Assembly (NCBI RefSeq): GCF_020687165.1
Contig: NZ_JAJEQC010000004.1
Length of the DNA: 64,000 nucleotides
Direction: 5' to 3' (one strand)
Source: Hominenteromicrobium mulieris
GTDB lineage: Bacteria; Bacillota; Clostridia; Oscillospirales; Acutalibacteraceae
Shown here: piece after piece, positions 1 to 7,857 of the stretch
Layout: every line of letters begins with the position of its first letter
Numbering within the stretch: the first letter of the stretch is position 1
Position numbers and translations under genes: made by a program
The notes under the pieces: generated by a model
Database searches by the model: none
What the model saw: the letters and a program-made list of their open reading frames with translations, nothing else
Told to the model about the DNA's origin: nothing

Positions 1-70
1 CTGTACCTCCTGAAACAAAAATGCTCTAAGTGATTGCTTCACTAACCATGACAAAATCATGATTAAGAAG

Positions 71-1042
71 TCACTTAAAGCATATATCACCGCTTGCCAA
101 TTTGTACTTTTTATACTGTTTGACCGCGAAGCAATCCGGCTTGCGCTTTTCGAGCCCGGCAAACATATAATCCACCGCGTTCATAAAGTCCTCGTCATCC
201 TCCTTGACCTCCATGCCGGAAATCATATCCACAAGGGTATTCATGTTCCGATCCTCGGCAGGCCCCTCGAAAATGATGTAGGCAATCAGGGCGCAGTATA
301 AAAGCGTTTCCGATTTCGTCCAGAATGGATCGCCTTCCTTGCCTTCGCCCTTTGTGTTGGAAATCAGGGCATCCACGAATTTCAGAATATCGGCCTCGTT
401 GCGGATATACGCCAGCGGGTTATAGTGCATGGATTTTGAAAAATCTATGCTGTTGAATACCTTGATTTTGTACCCGCGTTTTTGCAGGAAAGCTCCGACC
501 TGTCCCAGCACACCGCCTTTGGGATCGACCACCACATAAGAGGAATGGGCCTGTAAAAGCTGGGGCGTAAGCCAGAAGCGGGTTTTGCCGGAGCCGGATG
601 AGCCGATAATACAGCAATTCAGGTTTCGGGCATTTGCGGGGATTTTAGGGCGGGTGTTCATCGTGAGAAACTCCGTCCCGGTCAAAATCATGTTGTTTTC
701 AAACTTCGGATCAACAAACGGTTTGATGTCTTTTTCCGTTCCCCACCGAGCGCTGCCGTATTCTGCATCCCGCCGAAACTTCTTAGCGTTCTTGCTTTTG
801 AAATAGATCAGCAGCCGGAAACCAACTGCGCCTACAATACCAACAAGCCAATCCAGCGGGGCAAGACCGGGTGCAAAGTCAGCAAAGGCCGGGCCAATCG
901 TCTGGCCCAGCCCGATGAGCTTATGTGCAAAATCGTTACCCGCTGCCAGCCGGTAGGCCGTTCCCAGCTTGAGGAACGCCCACAGGATGAACAGATAGGG
1001 AATGTTCGGAATGAGATATTTTCTGATCTTATCTGTCCTCAT
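71..1042 (-). pseudogene. VirD4/TraG-type coupling ATPase, 3'-truncated
   Basis: Type IV coupling proteins are inner-membrane ATPases that bring the relaxosome to the conjugative secretion channel. The product begins MRTDKIRKYL, preceded by an AGGAGGTGG ribosome site about 5 nt upstream, which is why this start is preferred over an in-frame upstream one. Hydrophobic segments lie near residues 12-30 and 62-82, and a Walker A motif GSSGSGKT near 147-154. It stops after about 323 residues with KLASGDICFK; family members run to about 600 residues, and the Walker B half is absent. The break in homology lies near position 100, so a deletion or insertion has removed the rest. It overlaps the 3' end of the PcfB gene by 14 bases, as in an operon. 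Probably non-functional. Confidence 0.85.
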
Positions 1043-1508
1043 GGGCCACCTCCTTTGCACGTTCTTTCTGCTTCGGCTTTTCTTTGGAAAGCTGATCTGC
1101 CGCCTGTTGCAGTTGTTCCCGGATGGGAACACGGTTCGATTTTGCTTTGTTTAACACCTTCCGGGAATACTCAGAAAAGCAGGCGGTCATTGCGTCTGCC
1201 TGTCCAGCCTTGAAAAACAGCAGGTATTTGTCCGGCCCGGTTTTATAGAACGCATAGTCTACATTCCATTTCCGGGCCACGCGGTCAAAGGACTTGGCAT
1301 CCCCGGATAGCTCAATGCTGTTGGTGGCTGTACCGTGGGCCATGAGCTTTCGCACACTTTGTTTTCCATGCGGTACTTGCCGCCCACGGTATGCCTTGCG
1401 GATCTTCCGGCCCACCATGCCCAGCACATACGCCAGTCCCCGCGCCGTCAGCTTGGTTGTTTTTACGGATATGGCTATCGTGCGCCGGGAAATATCTTCA
1501 TCAATCAG
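1029..1508 (-). CDS. PcfB-like conjugation protein (DUF3801)
   Basis: Small protein of the PcfB/DUF3801 family, which partners the VirD4 coupling protein in Gram-positive conjugative elements. The core has the pattern NSIELSGDAKSFDRVARKW followed by YAFYKTGPDKYLLFFKAGQ, typical of the family. An internal ATG at 1427 gives 132 residues, but the frame stays open upstream with family-like sequence (ISRRTIAIS, TTKLTARGLAYVLGM). I therefore place the start at CTG 1508, directly after an in-frame TAA and near an AAGGAGG ribosome site, giving 159 residues. The non-AUG start is inferred. The charged tail (KEKPKQKERAKE) overlaps the coupling-protein start, suggesting translational coupling. Confidence 0.75.
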   Translation of the reverse strand: MIDEDISRRTIAISVKTTKLTARGLAYVLGMVGRKIRKAYRGRQVPHGKQSVRKLMAHGTATNSIELSGDAKSFDRVARKWNVDYAFYKTGPDKYLLFFKAGQADAMTACFSEYSRKVLNKAKSNRVPIREQLQQAADQLSKEKPKQKERAKEVAHEDR

Positions 1509-1527
1509 TTACACCGCCTCCTTCCTT

Positions 1528-1547
1528 GGGACAATTTGTCTCGAAGT
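1528..1547 (+). promoter_or_regulatory. Dyad motif copy 1 (GRGACA-N3-TGTCYC)
   Basis: GGGACAATTTGTCTCGAAGT lies in the short gap between ardA and the PcfB gene. It is one of three near-identical 20-bp copies in the conjugative module (others at 2868-2887 and, inverted, 3889-3908). The core is a palindrome GRGACA-N3-TGTCYC with a constant GAAGT flank. A protein-binding site, possibly for the ParB encoded here, is inferred. Confidence 0.55.
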
Positions 1548-1551
1548 GCCA

Positions 1552-2265
1552 TCACCGATCCCCACGGTCTTTTTTCTGCATTTGACGGTAGCCCTCCAAA
1601 GAAGAACCGTCTATGATTTCCTGATAAACGGCCATTTGCTCCCGGATAGAGAGCTTCGGGAAAGAGAATACCTTATGCTCCTTGGGAATATCCTGCAAGC
1701 CGTGATACACTTCCACGAAATGATCGCTTTCTTTGACAACATAGCCGCCCGGGGCAAAATGGCCGTTTTCGTGGATGCAGGCATCCCGGCCATACGCCTC
1801 ATAATCGAAATACGGTTTTACCTGATCCGGCACATCCAACATTTCCAGATCGTCCACATAAATACGCCCCAGCGTTTCCTCATCGGATACGCCGGGGTAA
1901 AAGCCGTAACAGTCCAGATTTTGTGTCAGATTGATGATGTCCCGCACCGAAGAACAGTGATCGCCGCTGTCGAGGACGGCCTCCAGTGTTTCCAGCTCCG
2001 ATGAGGTAAGCTCGGAAAGCAGGCAGGCCAGATGATTAAGCTCGTCCAGATTTTCATACTCGCTCAAATGGTCATAGAGCCCCAGCACATCCCCATCGAA
2101 AGAGGTAATAAAAATTTCCTGATAGCAGACTCCATCCACGCCGATCCGTTTCAAGAGAGCCTCCACCTCCTGGGCGGTTGTGGGAAATTTCAGTGTTTCA
2201 CCCACAAGCTGGCCCTCGCTGTACTTTCCGGCGTTGGTAACGTAGGCTTCAAACAGGGTTGCCAT
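1552..2265 (-). CDS. ardA: ArdA-like antirestriction protein
   Basis: ArdA proteins are acidic DNA mimics that inhibit type I restriction enzymes when a conjugative element enters a new cell. The 237-residue product is acidic, with ELNHLACLLSELTSSELE near residues 74-91 and the pattern YFDYEAYGRDACIHENGHF near 152-170, both typical of the family. The ATG overlaps the stop of the upstream gene (TAATG), so the two are likely co-translated. It sits between ParB and transfer genes, as in Tn1549-like elements. It appears full length and could still be functional although the neighbouring coupling gene is broken. Confidence 0.87.
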   Translation of the reverse strand: MATLFEAYVTNAGKYSEGQLVGETLKFPTTAQEVEALLKRIGVDGVCYQEIFITSFDGDVLGLYDHLSEYENLDELNHLACLLSELTSSELETLEAVLDSGDHCSSVRDIINLTQNLDCYGFYPGVSDEETLGRIYVDDLEMLDVPDQVKPYFDYEAYGRDACIHENGHFAPGGYVVKESDHFVEVYHGLQDIPKEHKVFSFPKLSIREQMAVYQEIIDGSSLEGYRQMQKKDRGDR

Positions 2266-2606
2266 TAGCGGCGGCCCTGTCCCTTGACGGACAGGATGCC
2301 CTCAAGGGTTGTTGCCGTAATTCCCAGCCGCTGGGCCACGGCAATATCATTTTTCATGGCTTCGGTCATACTGTGCCCGCAAACAACCAGCACATGAGAA
2401 CGGCGGAGCAGGTCACGGCTCATGTCGATGCCGCTTTTATGCTCCTCGGGAACAGCATCATTGAGAAACAGGGGCAAGTACAGGGTCGGGCAAATAGGAG
2501 AAAAGCCTGCCTCATACACGGTGCGGCAATACTGCGCCGCCAGTTCTGCGTTTTCGCTATCGCCGCCGAGCCATGCAGCGGTGATATAAGCAAGGGGTCG
2601 TTTCAT
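2265..2606 (-). CDS. DUF4406/DUF7768-like small protein
   Basis: A 113-residue protein beginning MKRPLAYITAAWLGGDSENAE, with a repeated alpha/beta pattern and a VLVVCGHSMTEAMKNDIAVA segment near residues 72-91. The fold pattern is that of the nucleoside 2-deoxyribosyltransferase-like DUF4406/DUF7768 families common on conjugative elements of Clostridia. I infer the family from pattern only; no catalytic activity can be claimed. Its stop overlaps the ardA start. A ribosome site (GGAGGT) lies just before the ATG. Confidence 0.65.
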   Translation of the reverse strand: MKRPLAYITAAWLGGDSENAELAAQYCRTVYEAGFSPICPTLYLPLFLNDAVPEEHKSGIDMSRDLLRRSHVLVVCGHSMTEAMKNDIAVAQRLGITATTLEGILSVKGQGRR

Positions 2607-2655
2607 CGTTCATACCTCCGATATTTTAATAAGAAAGTTCAACCCAAACCCCACG

Positions 2656-2787
2656 CCCTTTCCCAGTCTTGGGAAAGGGGGCGGCTCTGGAGGATATACC
2701 CCCGCCGCTTGCCGGGGAAATAGCACAGCCGGGGCAGACCGTCAAGGGCGAGCCGCCGAAAACGGCGGTGCGCTGCACCCTTGACGG
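2656..2787. repeat. Cluster of strong inverted repeats between parB and the DUF7768-like gene
   Basis: The 283-bp gap holds a perfect 10-bp stem with a 4-nt loop at 2656-2679 (CCCTTTCCCA / TGGGAAAGGG). A nested structure at 2739-2787 has outer arms CCGTCAAGGG / CCCTTGACGG and an inner hairpin CCGCCG-AAAA-CGGCGG. A smaller pair CGAGGG / CCCTCG lies at 2852-2868. None is followed by a clear T-run on either strand, so simple terminators are not obvious; structured RNA or a protein-binding region is possible. Confidence 0.6.
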
Positions 2788-2867
2788 CCCACTCCCGACT
2801 GTACTAAAAAACAGGCGGCGACGGGGGATATATACCACCAGAGCCTCTGCGCGAGGGCGGGGCCCTC

Positions 2868-2887
2868 GGGACAAAGTGTCTCGAAGT
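2868..2887 (+). promoter_or_regulatory. Dyad motif copy 2 (GRGACA-N3-TGTCYC)
   Basis: GGGACAAAGTGTCTCGAAGT lies 2 bp downstream of the parB stop codon. It matches the copies at 1528-1547 and 3889-3908. Confidence 0.55.
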
Positions 2888-2889
2888 TG

Positions 2890-4338
2890 TTACTTGTCAA
2901 GTTCCTGCTTTTTCGGGGCTTTTGCCAGCTCCGGCGGCTTTTTTTCTTTCCAGTCATCCAGCAGGGACATAATCTGTTCTTTCATTTTGGCGGGAGTGAC
3001 CTCCTTGCCAAAATACTTTTCCAGTTCCGCAGTAGAAATAATCACGCCTCGATCCTCCTTTTTCTGTTCTGATAAGATACCGTCAATGACATCGCCGTTA
3101 AGCTTGCCTTCCTTATCCAGCTTCCGGAGCCGTTTAGCCTGGGCCAGCGAGGGCGAAGCCTGCTCCCCGTCAATGGAAACAGCAATAAGCCTCTGATTTT
3201 TCGGTTTGATATAAGAAAGCTCCACGGCAGGCATGAAGCCCATCTTTTTATCGTCTACCTTATCCAGAAGCTCCGGCACAAGGGAGTTGAGCCGCAAGTA
3301 GCGCATGACCTTTTTATAGTTCATTTCATGCGCCTCGCCTACAATCTCAACCGAGCGTTTCCCGACATCGCCTTCCGCAACACCTTTCAGCCGCCCGCCC
3401 TGATGCTTGATGTCCTCAACCTCGAGTTCCAGCAGCGCGGCCAATTCGCTGGGGAGCATCCCGTCACGCTGCTTGTTGCTGTCCTTCATGGCCTGTACCG
3501 CTTCGTGGTCGGTCATTTCACGGACGATAAAGGGCATTTCCTCCAGCCCCGCCAGTTCACTGCCGTGGGTACGGCGATGGCCCGCTACAATTTCATAGCC
3601 GTTTCCATCTTTCTCCGGGCGGGCAAGACCGGGAACCATTACACCGTTTACGCGGATAGAAGCAACGATTTCCTGCATCTTCGCATCGTCCCGTACCTTA
3701 AAGGGGTGCGGACGAAATGTGTGAAACGGATGAACCTCGGAAAGTTTCAGATAAACCAGCTTGCCTTCCTCAACCGGGCGGGGCGGTGTGGTCGGCTCGG
3801 GAGCCGTCTGTTCCGCAGCAGCAGTTTCCTTCGGTGCCGTATCCTGTACGGGCTTAATGGGCTCCTTGGCATCCGGGGCCTTTCCGTCACTTCGGGACAC
3901 TTTGTCTCGTTTGGACGGCTTGGGCTTGTCAGGGGCCGCCTTATCCGCCTTGGGTGGGCGGCCCTTGCGGGCCCCAGCCGATTTATCCGCTTTCTGATTT
4001 TCAGTCGCAGCCTTTTCCGCTTTCGGCGGACGGCCACGGCGCGGCTTTTTCGGTTCCTCCGTATTGGCGGGCTGCGGTGTTTCTCCGGGGGCTGCCGCCT
4101 CTGGCGTTTCGGGGGTTTCCGCCTTTTCGACTTCGGCGCGGGCGTTCTGCCTCTTTTCCGCCATAAGTTCATTGATTTTGTCAAAGGACACAACTACATC
4201 GTCGGACTCAGGTATGGCAGGCCCGGTCTGTTCCTGCTGGGGCTCAGACGCTGCGGCCTGTTCGGGTGTGGTGATAGGCCCGGCGGCCTCCGGGGAAGTA
4301 TTCACCGCAGGGCCAGTATTCAATTTTTCATCGGCCAT
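2890..4338 (-). CDS. parB: ParB/RepB/Spo0J-type partition protein with long low-complexity N-terminus
   Basis: ParB proteins bind centromere-like parS sites and help keep plasmids or integrative elements. The 482-residue product has an unusually long N-terminal region (about residues 1-190) rich in Pro, Ala, Glu and Lys, with repeated RRGRPPK / RKGRPPK AT-hook-like motifs. The ParB core starts near 195 (LKLSEVHPF), with the box II-like motif EIVAGHRR near 250 and a helix-turn-helix region following. A ribosome site (AGGAGG) precedes the ATG. No ParA gene is adjacent. One dyad motif lies inside this gene and one just after it, suggesting the protein may act on its own locus. Confidence 0.88.
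   Translation of the reverse strand: MADEKLNTGPAVNTSPEAAGPITTPEQAAASEPQQEQTGPAIPESDDVVVSFDKINELMAEKRQNARAEVEKAETPETPEAAAPGETPQPANTEEPKKPRRGRPPKAEKAATENQKADKSAGARKGRPPKADKAAPDKPKPSKRDKVSRSDGKAPDAKEPIKPVQDTAPKETAAAEQTAPEPTTPPRPVEEGKLVYLKLSEVHPFHTFRPHPFKVRDDAKMQEIVASIRVNGVMVPGLARPEKDGNGYEIVAGHRRTHGSELAGLEEMPFIVREMTDHEAVQAMKDSNKQRDGMLPSELAALLELEVEDIKHQGGRLKGVAEGDVGKRSVEIVGEAHEMNYKKVMRYLRLNSLVPELLDKVDDKKMGFMPAVELSYIKPKNQRLIAVSIDGEQASPSLAQAKRLRKLDKEGKLNGDVIDGILSEQKKEDRGVIISTAELEKYFGKEVTPAKMKEQIMSLLDDWKEKKPPELAKAPKKQELDK
3889..3908 (-). promoter_or_regulatory. Dyad motif copy 3, inside parB
   Basis: On the minus strand this reads GAGACAAAGTGTCCCGAAGT, the same 20-bp element as at 1528 and 2868, here within the parB coding region (it encodes part of RDKVSRSDG). 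Conservation of the full dyad inside a low-complexity coding stretch argues for selection on DNA rather than protein. Confidence 0.5.
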
Positions 4339-4422
4339 TTACGATCCTCCTTTTCATTAAAGTTGCACAAATTTGAACGCTAAAATTTTGTAGTTATTTT
4401 TGTGCCTCCTTTCCGTCTATCC

Positions 4423-4467
4423 ACGCAAAAAAGCCGCCCGTTTTTCATGCCGGACGGCTTTTTGCGT
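4423..4467. terminator. Bidirectional intrinsic terminator
   Basis: Long inverted repeat: ACGCAAAAA and GCCGcCCG pair with CGGaCGGC and TTTTTGCGT (one mismatch). Runs of A and T on the two sides allow termination on either strand. It separates parB from the ATPase remnant. Confidence 0.7.
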
Positions 4468-4564
4468 AATGTGATAGATCAAATATTATTTTTTCTGATT
4501 TGTAGGCTCCGAAAAGCCTTGTATTTACAGTGTTCCTAATAGGAGGTAATCATATGAAGACGAC

Positions 4565-5194
4565 ATGGTGAAATACGCGGAAAAGAAAGACAAGTCCCGC
4601 ATCAAGGAGTGCTTCCAGTCCATCCCCCGTCAGTTAGCCAAGGAAAATAAGAAATTCCAGTATTCTGTTGTCCGAAAAGGCTCCACAGCTGCAAAATATG
4701 CCGGGAGCCTGCAATGGATCGAGGATGCGGGAATCATCTCCCGCTGCTATAACCTCTCCATTACCGAACTGCCGCTAGACGGCAACGCTGAAGAGGACAC
4801 TTTCAAGGTATATATGCGCGATATGGGTCTGTTCGTCAGTATGCTGGAAGACGGCACGCAGTATGACATTCTGCAGGGTAATCTTTTCGGCTACAAAGGT
4901 GCCATCTTTGAAAACCTGATTGCCGATATTTTTACAAAGATGGGACGGAAGCTCTATTATTTTCACAAGGATTCCGGCTTGGAAGTAGATTTTGTAATCC
5001 GCTACAAAGGCGAGTGTACGCTCGTGGAAGTAAAAGCGGCGACCGGCAACATCAAGAGTACAAAAACGATTTTGAATCATCCGGAAAAATATCACGTCAG
5101 CAGCGCCATCAAGCTTGGAGACTATAATGTTGGTCGCATGGGGCAAGTTCTGACGCTTCCATTGTATATGGCATTTCTGCTGAGGGCACTGTAA
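4565..5194 (+). pseudogene. C-terminal half of an AAA ATPase (DUF4143 domain)
   Basis: The product shows the C-terminal DUF4143/PD-(D/E)XK-like half of the bacterial AAA ATPase family. It has VYMRDMGLFVSML near residue 83, GAIFENLIAD near 111, and a nuclease-like ending with GLEVDFVI and LVEVKAATGN near 139-163. The N-terminal ATPase domain with Walker A/B is missing. Family-like sequence begins abruptly (YEDDMVKYAEKKDK) just after a GGAGGT-ATG segment that belongs to another frame, so the 5' half was lost by recombination. Function of the intact family is unclear; this copy is a relic. Confidence 0.75.
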
Positions 5195-5516
5195 TAACTT
5201 TCTTTTCATTTAATTTAATATTGGCTGATTTCAGAAAAAATTGCTTATCGCGCAGAGATTCGTATTATAGCAATCGAATACATCTGTATATCTTCCATCG
5301 AAAAAGGGTTCGCGCAAATTCTAATTTTTTGACAAAGGCACATTCTCCAATACTTGCCACATACAACAGAATAGATTTGCAAATAAAACAGTCAACGCCT
5401 ATGCAGATAACTACATAGCCGAGGGATTTTCACTATGAAAGCCCCTCGGCTTTTTTATGTCAGAATGTAGGTGAAACATATACCATATATCCCGCCGAAA
5501 GTGGTGGCAAACACCT
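5195..5516. other. Remnant-rich intergenic stretch
   Basis: No convincing gene. The stretch between the ATPase relic and the repeat copy A contains short open frames without ribosome sites and one terminator (5418-5457). It looks like fused ends of deleted elements. Confidence 0.5.
5418..5457 (+). terminator. Intrinsic terminator
   Basis: GCCGAGGG pairs with CCCCTCGGC across a 16-nt loop, followed by TTTTTT. No intact gene now lies upstream, so it probably belonged to a deleted gene. Confidence 0.75.
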
Positions 5517-5898
5517 ATAAAGCCCTCGCCGTCAGTATCGGGTTATGGGATAAATGCTGAAAACATAAAAACTTTGTTTTTATTTGTTATCCGGTACAAG
5601 TAAGCTCCCATATACTTGCACCGCGAGGTGGTAATTTGGCGCACAGAGAATTTATCTATATCGGTAAACCGCTTCCAAAATTGGATGAAAAGGAGCATGC
5701 CGCTTTCTTTCTGAACTTGCAGAAAGGCATTCTTCTCTCCCTAAAGCAGCGAAATCTGCTGACACCCGCTCAATACCAAGAGTGTTTAGCCGAACTGGGA
5801 AAAAGAGAAAGCAAAAATCAAATTCGGAATACCATAAAACAGAAACATTCATTGTGAAAGAAAATTTCACCGATTTTTACACAAATATTAAATTGCCA
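5517..5898 (+). repeat. Direct repeat copy A (382 bp)
   Basis: This segment aligns without gaps to 17788-18169 (offset 12,271), with about 20 mismatches counted by eye (about 95% identity). It spans the last codons of a PemK/MazF-type gene, the spacer and a complete 73-codon small gene. In copy B the same block stands directly upstream of a serine recombinase; here the downstream part is missing. Identity stops sharply at both ends. Confidence 0.85.
5636..5857 (+). CDS. SHOCT-like small protein, copy A
   Basis: A 73-residue protein starting at TTG behind a GAGGTGG ribosome site. The C-terminal half (LSLKQRNLLTPAQYQECLAEL, near residues 34-53) has the shape of a SHOCT domain, a short helical module often found at protein C-termini. 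The paralogue at 17907-18128 differs at only a few residues, and the basic tail KRESKNQ is shared. In the second copy it is the immediate upstream neighbour of a serine recombinase, so it may belong to a mobile-element gene set. Function unknown. Confidence 0.6.
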   Translation: MAHREFIYIGKPLPKLDEKEHAAFFLNLQKGILLSLKQRNLLTPAQYQECLAELGKRESKNQIRNTIKQKHSL

Positions 5899-5956
5899 TT
5901 GGGAATCGGAGCGTGACACCGATAATAGACTCACAACTTGGTATATTATGAATCTA

Positions 5957-6172
5957 TTATGCTGTGATCACGGCATTTCGGGACTTCAGATAGATATCAA
6001 TATCGTGGTTGATATACTGATAGCCCGTTGTGTGAAGAACATCGTAAAACTCGTTCAAGTAGTCAAATACGCCATACTGGCGAAACAATTCTGCCGTCTG
6101 TTTGCCCGTCAGAGACTTATATGCTTTATAGTTTTCGAGGCAAAACACCGAAAAAGCAGCTTCTTTGCTCAT
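5957..6172 (-). CDS. DUF3791 family protein
   Basis: A 71-residue protein with the DUF3791 pattern: FCLENYKAYKSLTGKQTAEL near residues 10-29 and YGVFDYLNEFYDVLHTTG near 33-50. DUF3791 genes are short and often sit next to DUF3990 genes in what look like toxin-antitoxin-type pairs. Upstream (6185-6319) only the C-terminal end of a partner gene remains, with its stop a few bases before this ribosome site (AAGGAGG). The protein itself seems complete. Confidence 0.75.
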   Translation of the reverse strand: MSKEAAFSVFCLENYKAYKSLTGKQTAELFRQYGVFDYLNEFYDVLHTTGYQYINHDIDIYLKSRNAVITA

Positions 6173-6184
6173 GCTTGCTCCTCC

Positions 6185-6319
6185 TTACACATCGGGAAAT
6201 TCAATTTTCCCCGTTTTTTCTTCCTGCTTAAAAAGCAGATACAGCATACCCGTACTGAATCGTTCTCGCCGCCGGTACCATTCAAAAGCATAAATTTTTA
6301 AAATATTAACATGTAAATT
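6185..6319 (-). pseudogene. C-terminal fragment of an unidentified partner gene
   Basis: Reading in the frame after the stop of the 6320-6634 gene, about 44 codons remain open. They encode a segment containing FEWYRRRERFSTGMLYLLF, then KQEEKTGKIEFPDV and a stop. It ends 12 bases before the DUF3791 start and looks like the end of the gene normally paired with it. No start codon or upstream part is present. Family not recognised with certainty. Confidence 0.45.
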
Positions 6320-6634
6320 TCAAAATTGTGGACCTCTATAATAAGCTGATTCTTCTATTCTGGATCTTTCAAATGCATCGTATTCCTCTGGATCAAACCC
6401 TTGAAATTCGAAATACTCTTTAACACTGTTGTATGGTAATTTCTGACCCAATTCAGTCATAATTTCTAAATAGCAAAGAATCATATTATTGGCAGCAACT
6501 GCTGAAAAATGAGGATCTTCTTTTGAATCCATCAAAATTTCTTGTATAAACTGCATCAAATACACATCGAAAAAATCCAAAATATAAAGAAGTTTATCTT
6601 TATTTATAGTAATTTTTTCTTTACGGTCCCACAT
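6320..6634 (-). CDS. Hypothetical acidic protein, possible immunity-type gene
   Basis: A 104-residue acidic protein, mostly predicted helical (DKLLYILDFFDVYLMQFIQEI near residues 13-33). It overlaps the 3' end of a toxin-like fragment (6621-6809) by 14 bases on the same strand. An acidic small protein overlapping a toxin end is the usual layout of polymorphic toxin/immunity pairs, but I recognise no family, so this role is inferred from position only. Confidence 0.5.
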   Translation of the reverse strand: MWDRKEKITINKDKLLYILDFFDVYLMQFIQEILMDSKEDPHFSAVAANNMILCYLEIMTELGQKLPYNSVKEYFEFQGFDPEEYDAFERSRIEESAYYRGPQF

Positions 6635-6809
6635 AAATTACAGCCCCACATTCTTCACATACTTGTTTTTCTAATCCAACATTCATACCATAAAACACAC
6701 ACATTACACTTCCTGGTAGTAGAAAATCGTTGGCTACACCTACTCCTGTCAAATCATCTGCCAATAACAATGCTGTGGATTCATAACAATGTCCTACCCA
6801 CCTGCGCAC
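6621..6809 (-). pseudogene. C-terminal fragment of a polymorphic-toxin-like protein
   Basis: A 62-codon open frame starting at GTG without a clear ribosome site. The segment ALLLADDLTGVGVANDFLLPG resembles the hydrophobic pre-toxin stretch of secreted polymorphic toxins, and it is followed by a short tail with a CEEC pair. The rest of the large toxin gene is absent upstream. I read it as a relic whose partner may be the overlapping 6320-6634 gene. Confidence 0.4.
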
Positions 6810-6863
6810 AGGAAGTTAGTACAACGACTATAAAGATAGCAAACATCGATATACTGAGTCGAT

Positions 6864-7595
6864 TTATTTTAAGATTCCCTTCAATGCAGAGATTTGTTGC
6901 GATTTTCGCCCATTCTTTTGCCAATAAATGACAATCGTAAGCATTATCAAGAAACACATGATAATCAAAACAATTATTGTGGGTGTCTCGCTACTGTATT
7001 GCGCAGTACAATCGTATAATATCGTCTCTCTCCCCGTGTTGTCTATTTTTACCATCTGGGTATATTTGTACCCTGATAATAACTCGAGTATTGGTCTGCC
7101 TTTTTGAATTTTGTAAGTTACGCCAGAAATCTCGCATGTTGTTTTGTGCTCTAACTTTTGAATACTCGTTTCGTTTGTTGCTCTGTCAGGGTTAACCGCT
7201 ATGCACGAAACCAATTCTCCATCTTGCATAACAGTCAGTAAAGAATCACCTCGCACAAAGTAAATTTGAATGTCGTCTCCGCACCACTGTACATAATAAT
7301 TGCCATATGTTTGAAATTCAAATGCCTTTAAAATTTTTCCGCTTGTGTCACAGACTGCTATTTTCTGTGAGCTAAATGCCAATAGAATTTGATTTGCAAC
7401 GTCAAAACTTACGATTTTTCCCATATTCTCCGTTGGCTCAATCTCCCGAAAAGAAATAGAATCATAAAACTCTTTTGCATCGGAATCAGAATAATAATCC
7501 CCAGAAAGCGCAGCCTCCGCTGGCATGCATAAAAGCGAAAAGGTCACAGTCATCAATAGAAATACTAGAACTTTGCTTATTCTTTTCATAGTCAC
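6864..7595 (-). CDS. Secreted or membrane-anchored protein of unknown function
   Basis: A 243-residue protein with an N-terminal signal peptide (VLVFLLMTVTFSLLCMPAEA) and one C-terminal membrane helix near residues 205-224 (TIIVLIIMCFLIMLTIVIYW), followed by a basic cytoplasmic tail. The extracellular part is beta-rich and soluble. It follows the end of a Gly-rich toxin-like remnant on the same strand, a position where membrane immunity proteins occur, but no family is recognised. AT-rich compared with the flanking ABC transporter genes, suggesting transfer. Confidence 0.6.
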   Translation of the reverse strand: MTMKRISKVLVFLLMTVTFSLLCMPAEAALSGDYYSDSDAKEFYDSISFREIEPTENMGKIVSFDVANQILLAFSSQKIAVCDTSGKILKAFEFQTYGNYYVQWCGDDIQIYFVRGDSLLTVMQDGELVSCIAVNPDRATNETSIQKLEHKTTCEISGVTYKIQKGRPILELLSGYKYTQMVKIDNTGRETILYDCTAQYSSETPTIIVLIIMCFLIMLTIVIYWQKNGRKSQQISALKGILK

Positions 7596-7603
7596 ACTCC
7601 TTT

Positions 7604-7839
7604 TATGACTTTATCTTATCCAGCAATTTAAATATATTAAACACAAACACATTATTTGTATCGCTCCAACCAGTGTGAATTTCTCCACCTGCACCCGTTC
7701 CTATACCTATGAAGCTGCCTAATCCATTATAAAAGCGATGCTTTTGTCCCGGAACAGGGAGCGCATACCAATCTCCTCCACCGCCTATTGCTAATGCCCC
7801 GATAACTGGTTCTGTAATTGAAGCTCCTGAATTATATTT
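7604..7839 (-). pseudogene. C-terminal fragment of a Gly-rich toxin-like protein
   Basis: About 78 open codons without a start, closed upstream by TGA at 7840-7842. The sequence contains PVIGALAIGGGGDWYALPVP and a later HTGWSDTNNVFVF. This is the style of the last part of large secreted polymorphic toxins. It ends just before the signal-peptide protein at 6864-7595. Identity of the toxin family is uncertain. Confidence 0.4.
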
Positions 7840-7857
7840 TCACTTCTCCATTCTTGT

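Noticed and set aside
1..70. Group II intron or transposon end cutting virD4
   Set aside because: The 70 bp left of the break are too short to recognise any element end.
6242..6310. Left end of the island with the cotJC 3' part near GGTACC
   Set aside because: The flanking codons read as another protein end (FEWYRRRERF) and do not resemble CotJC.
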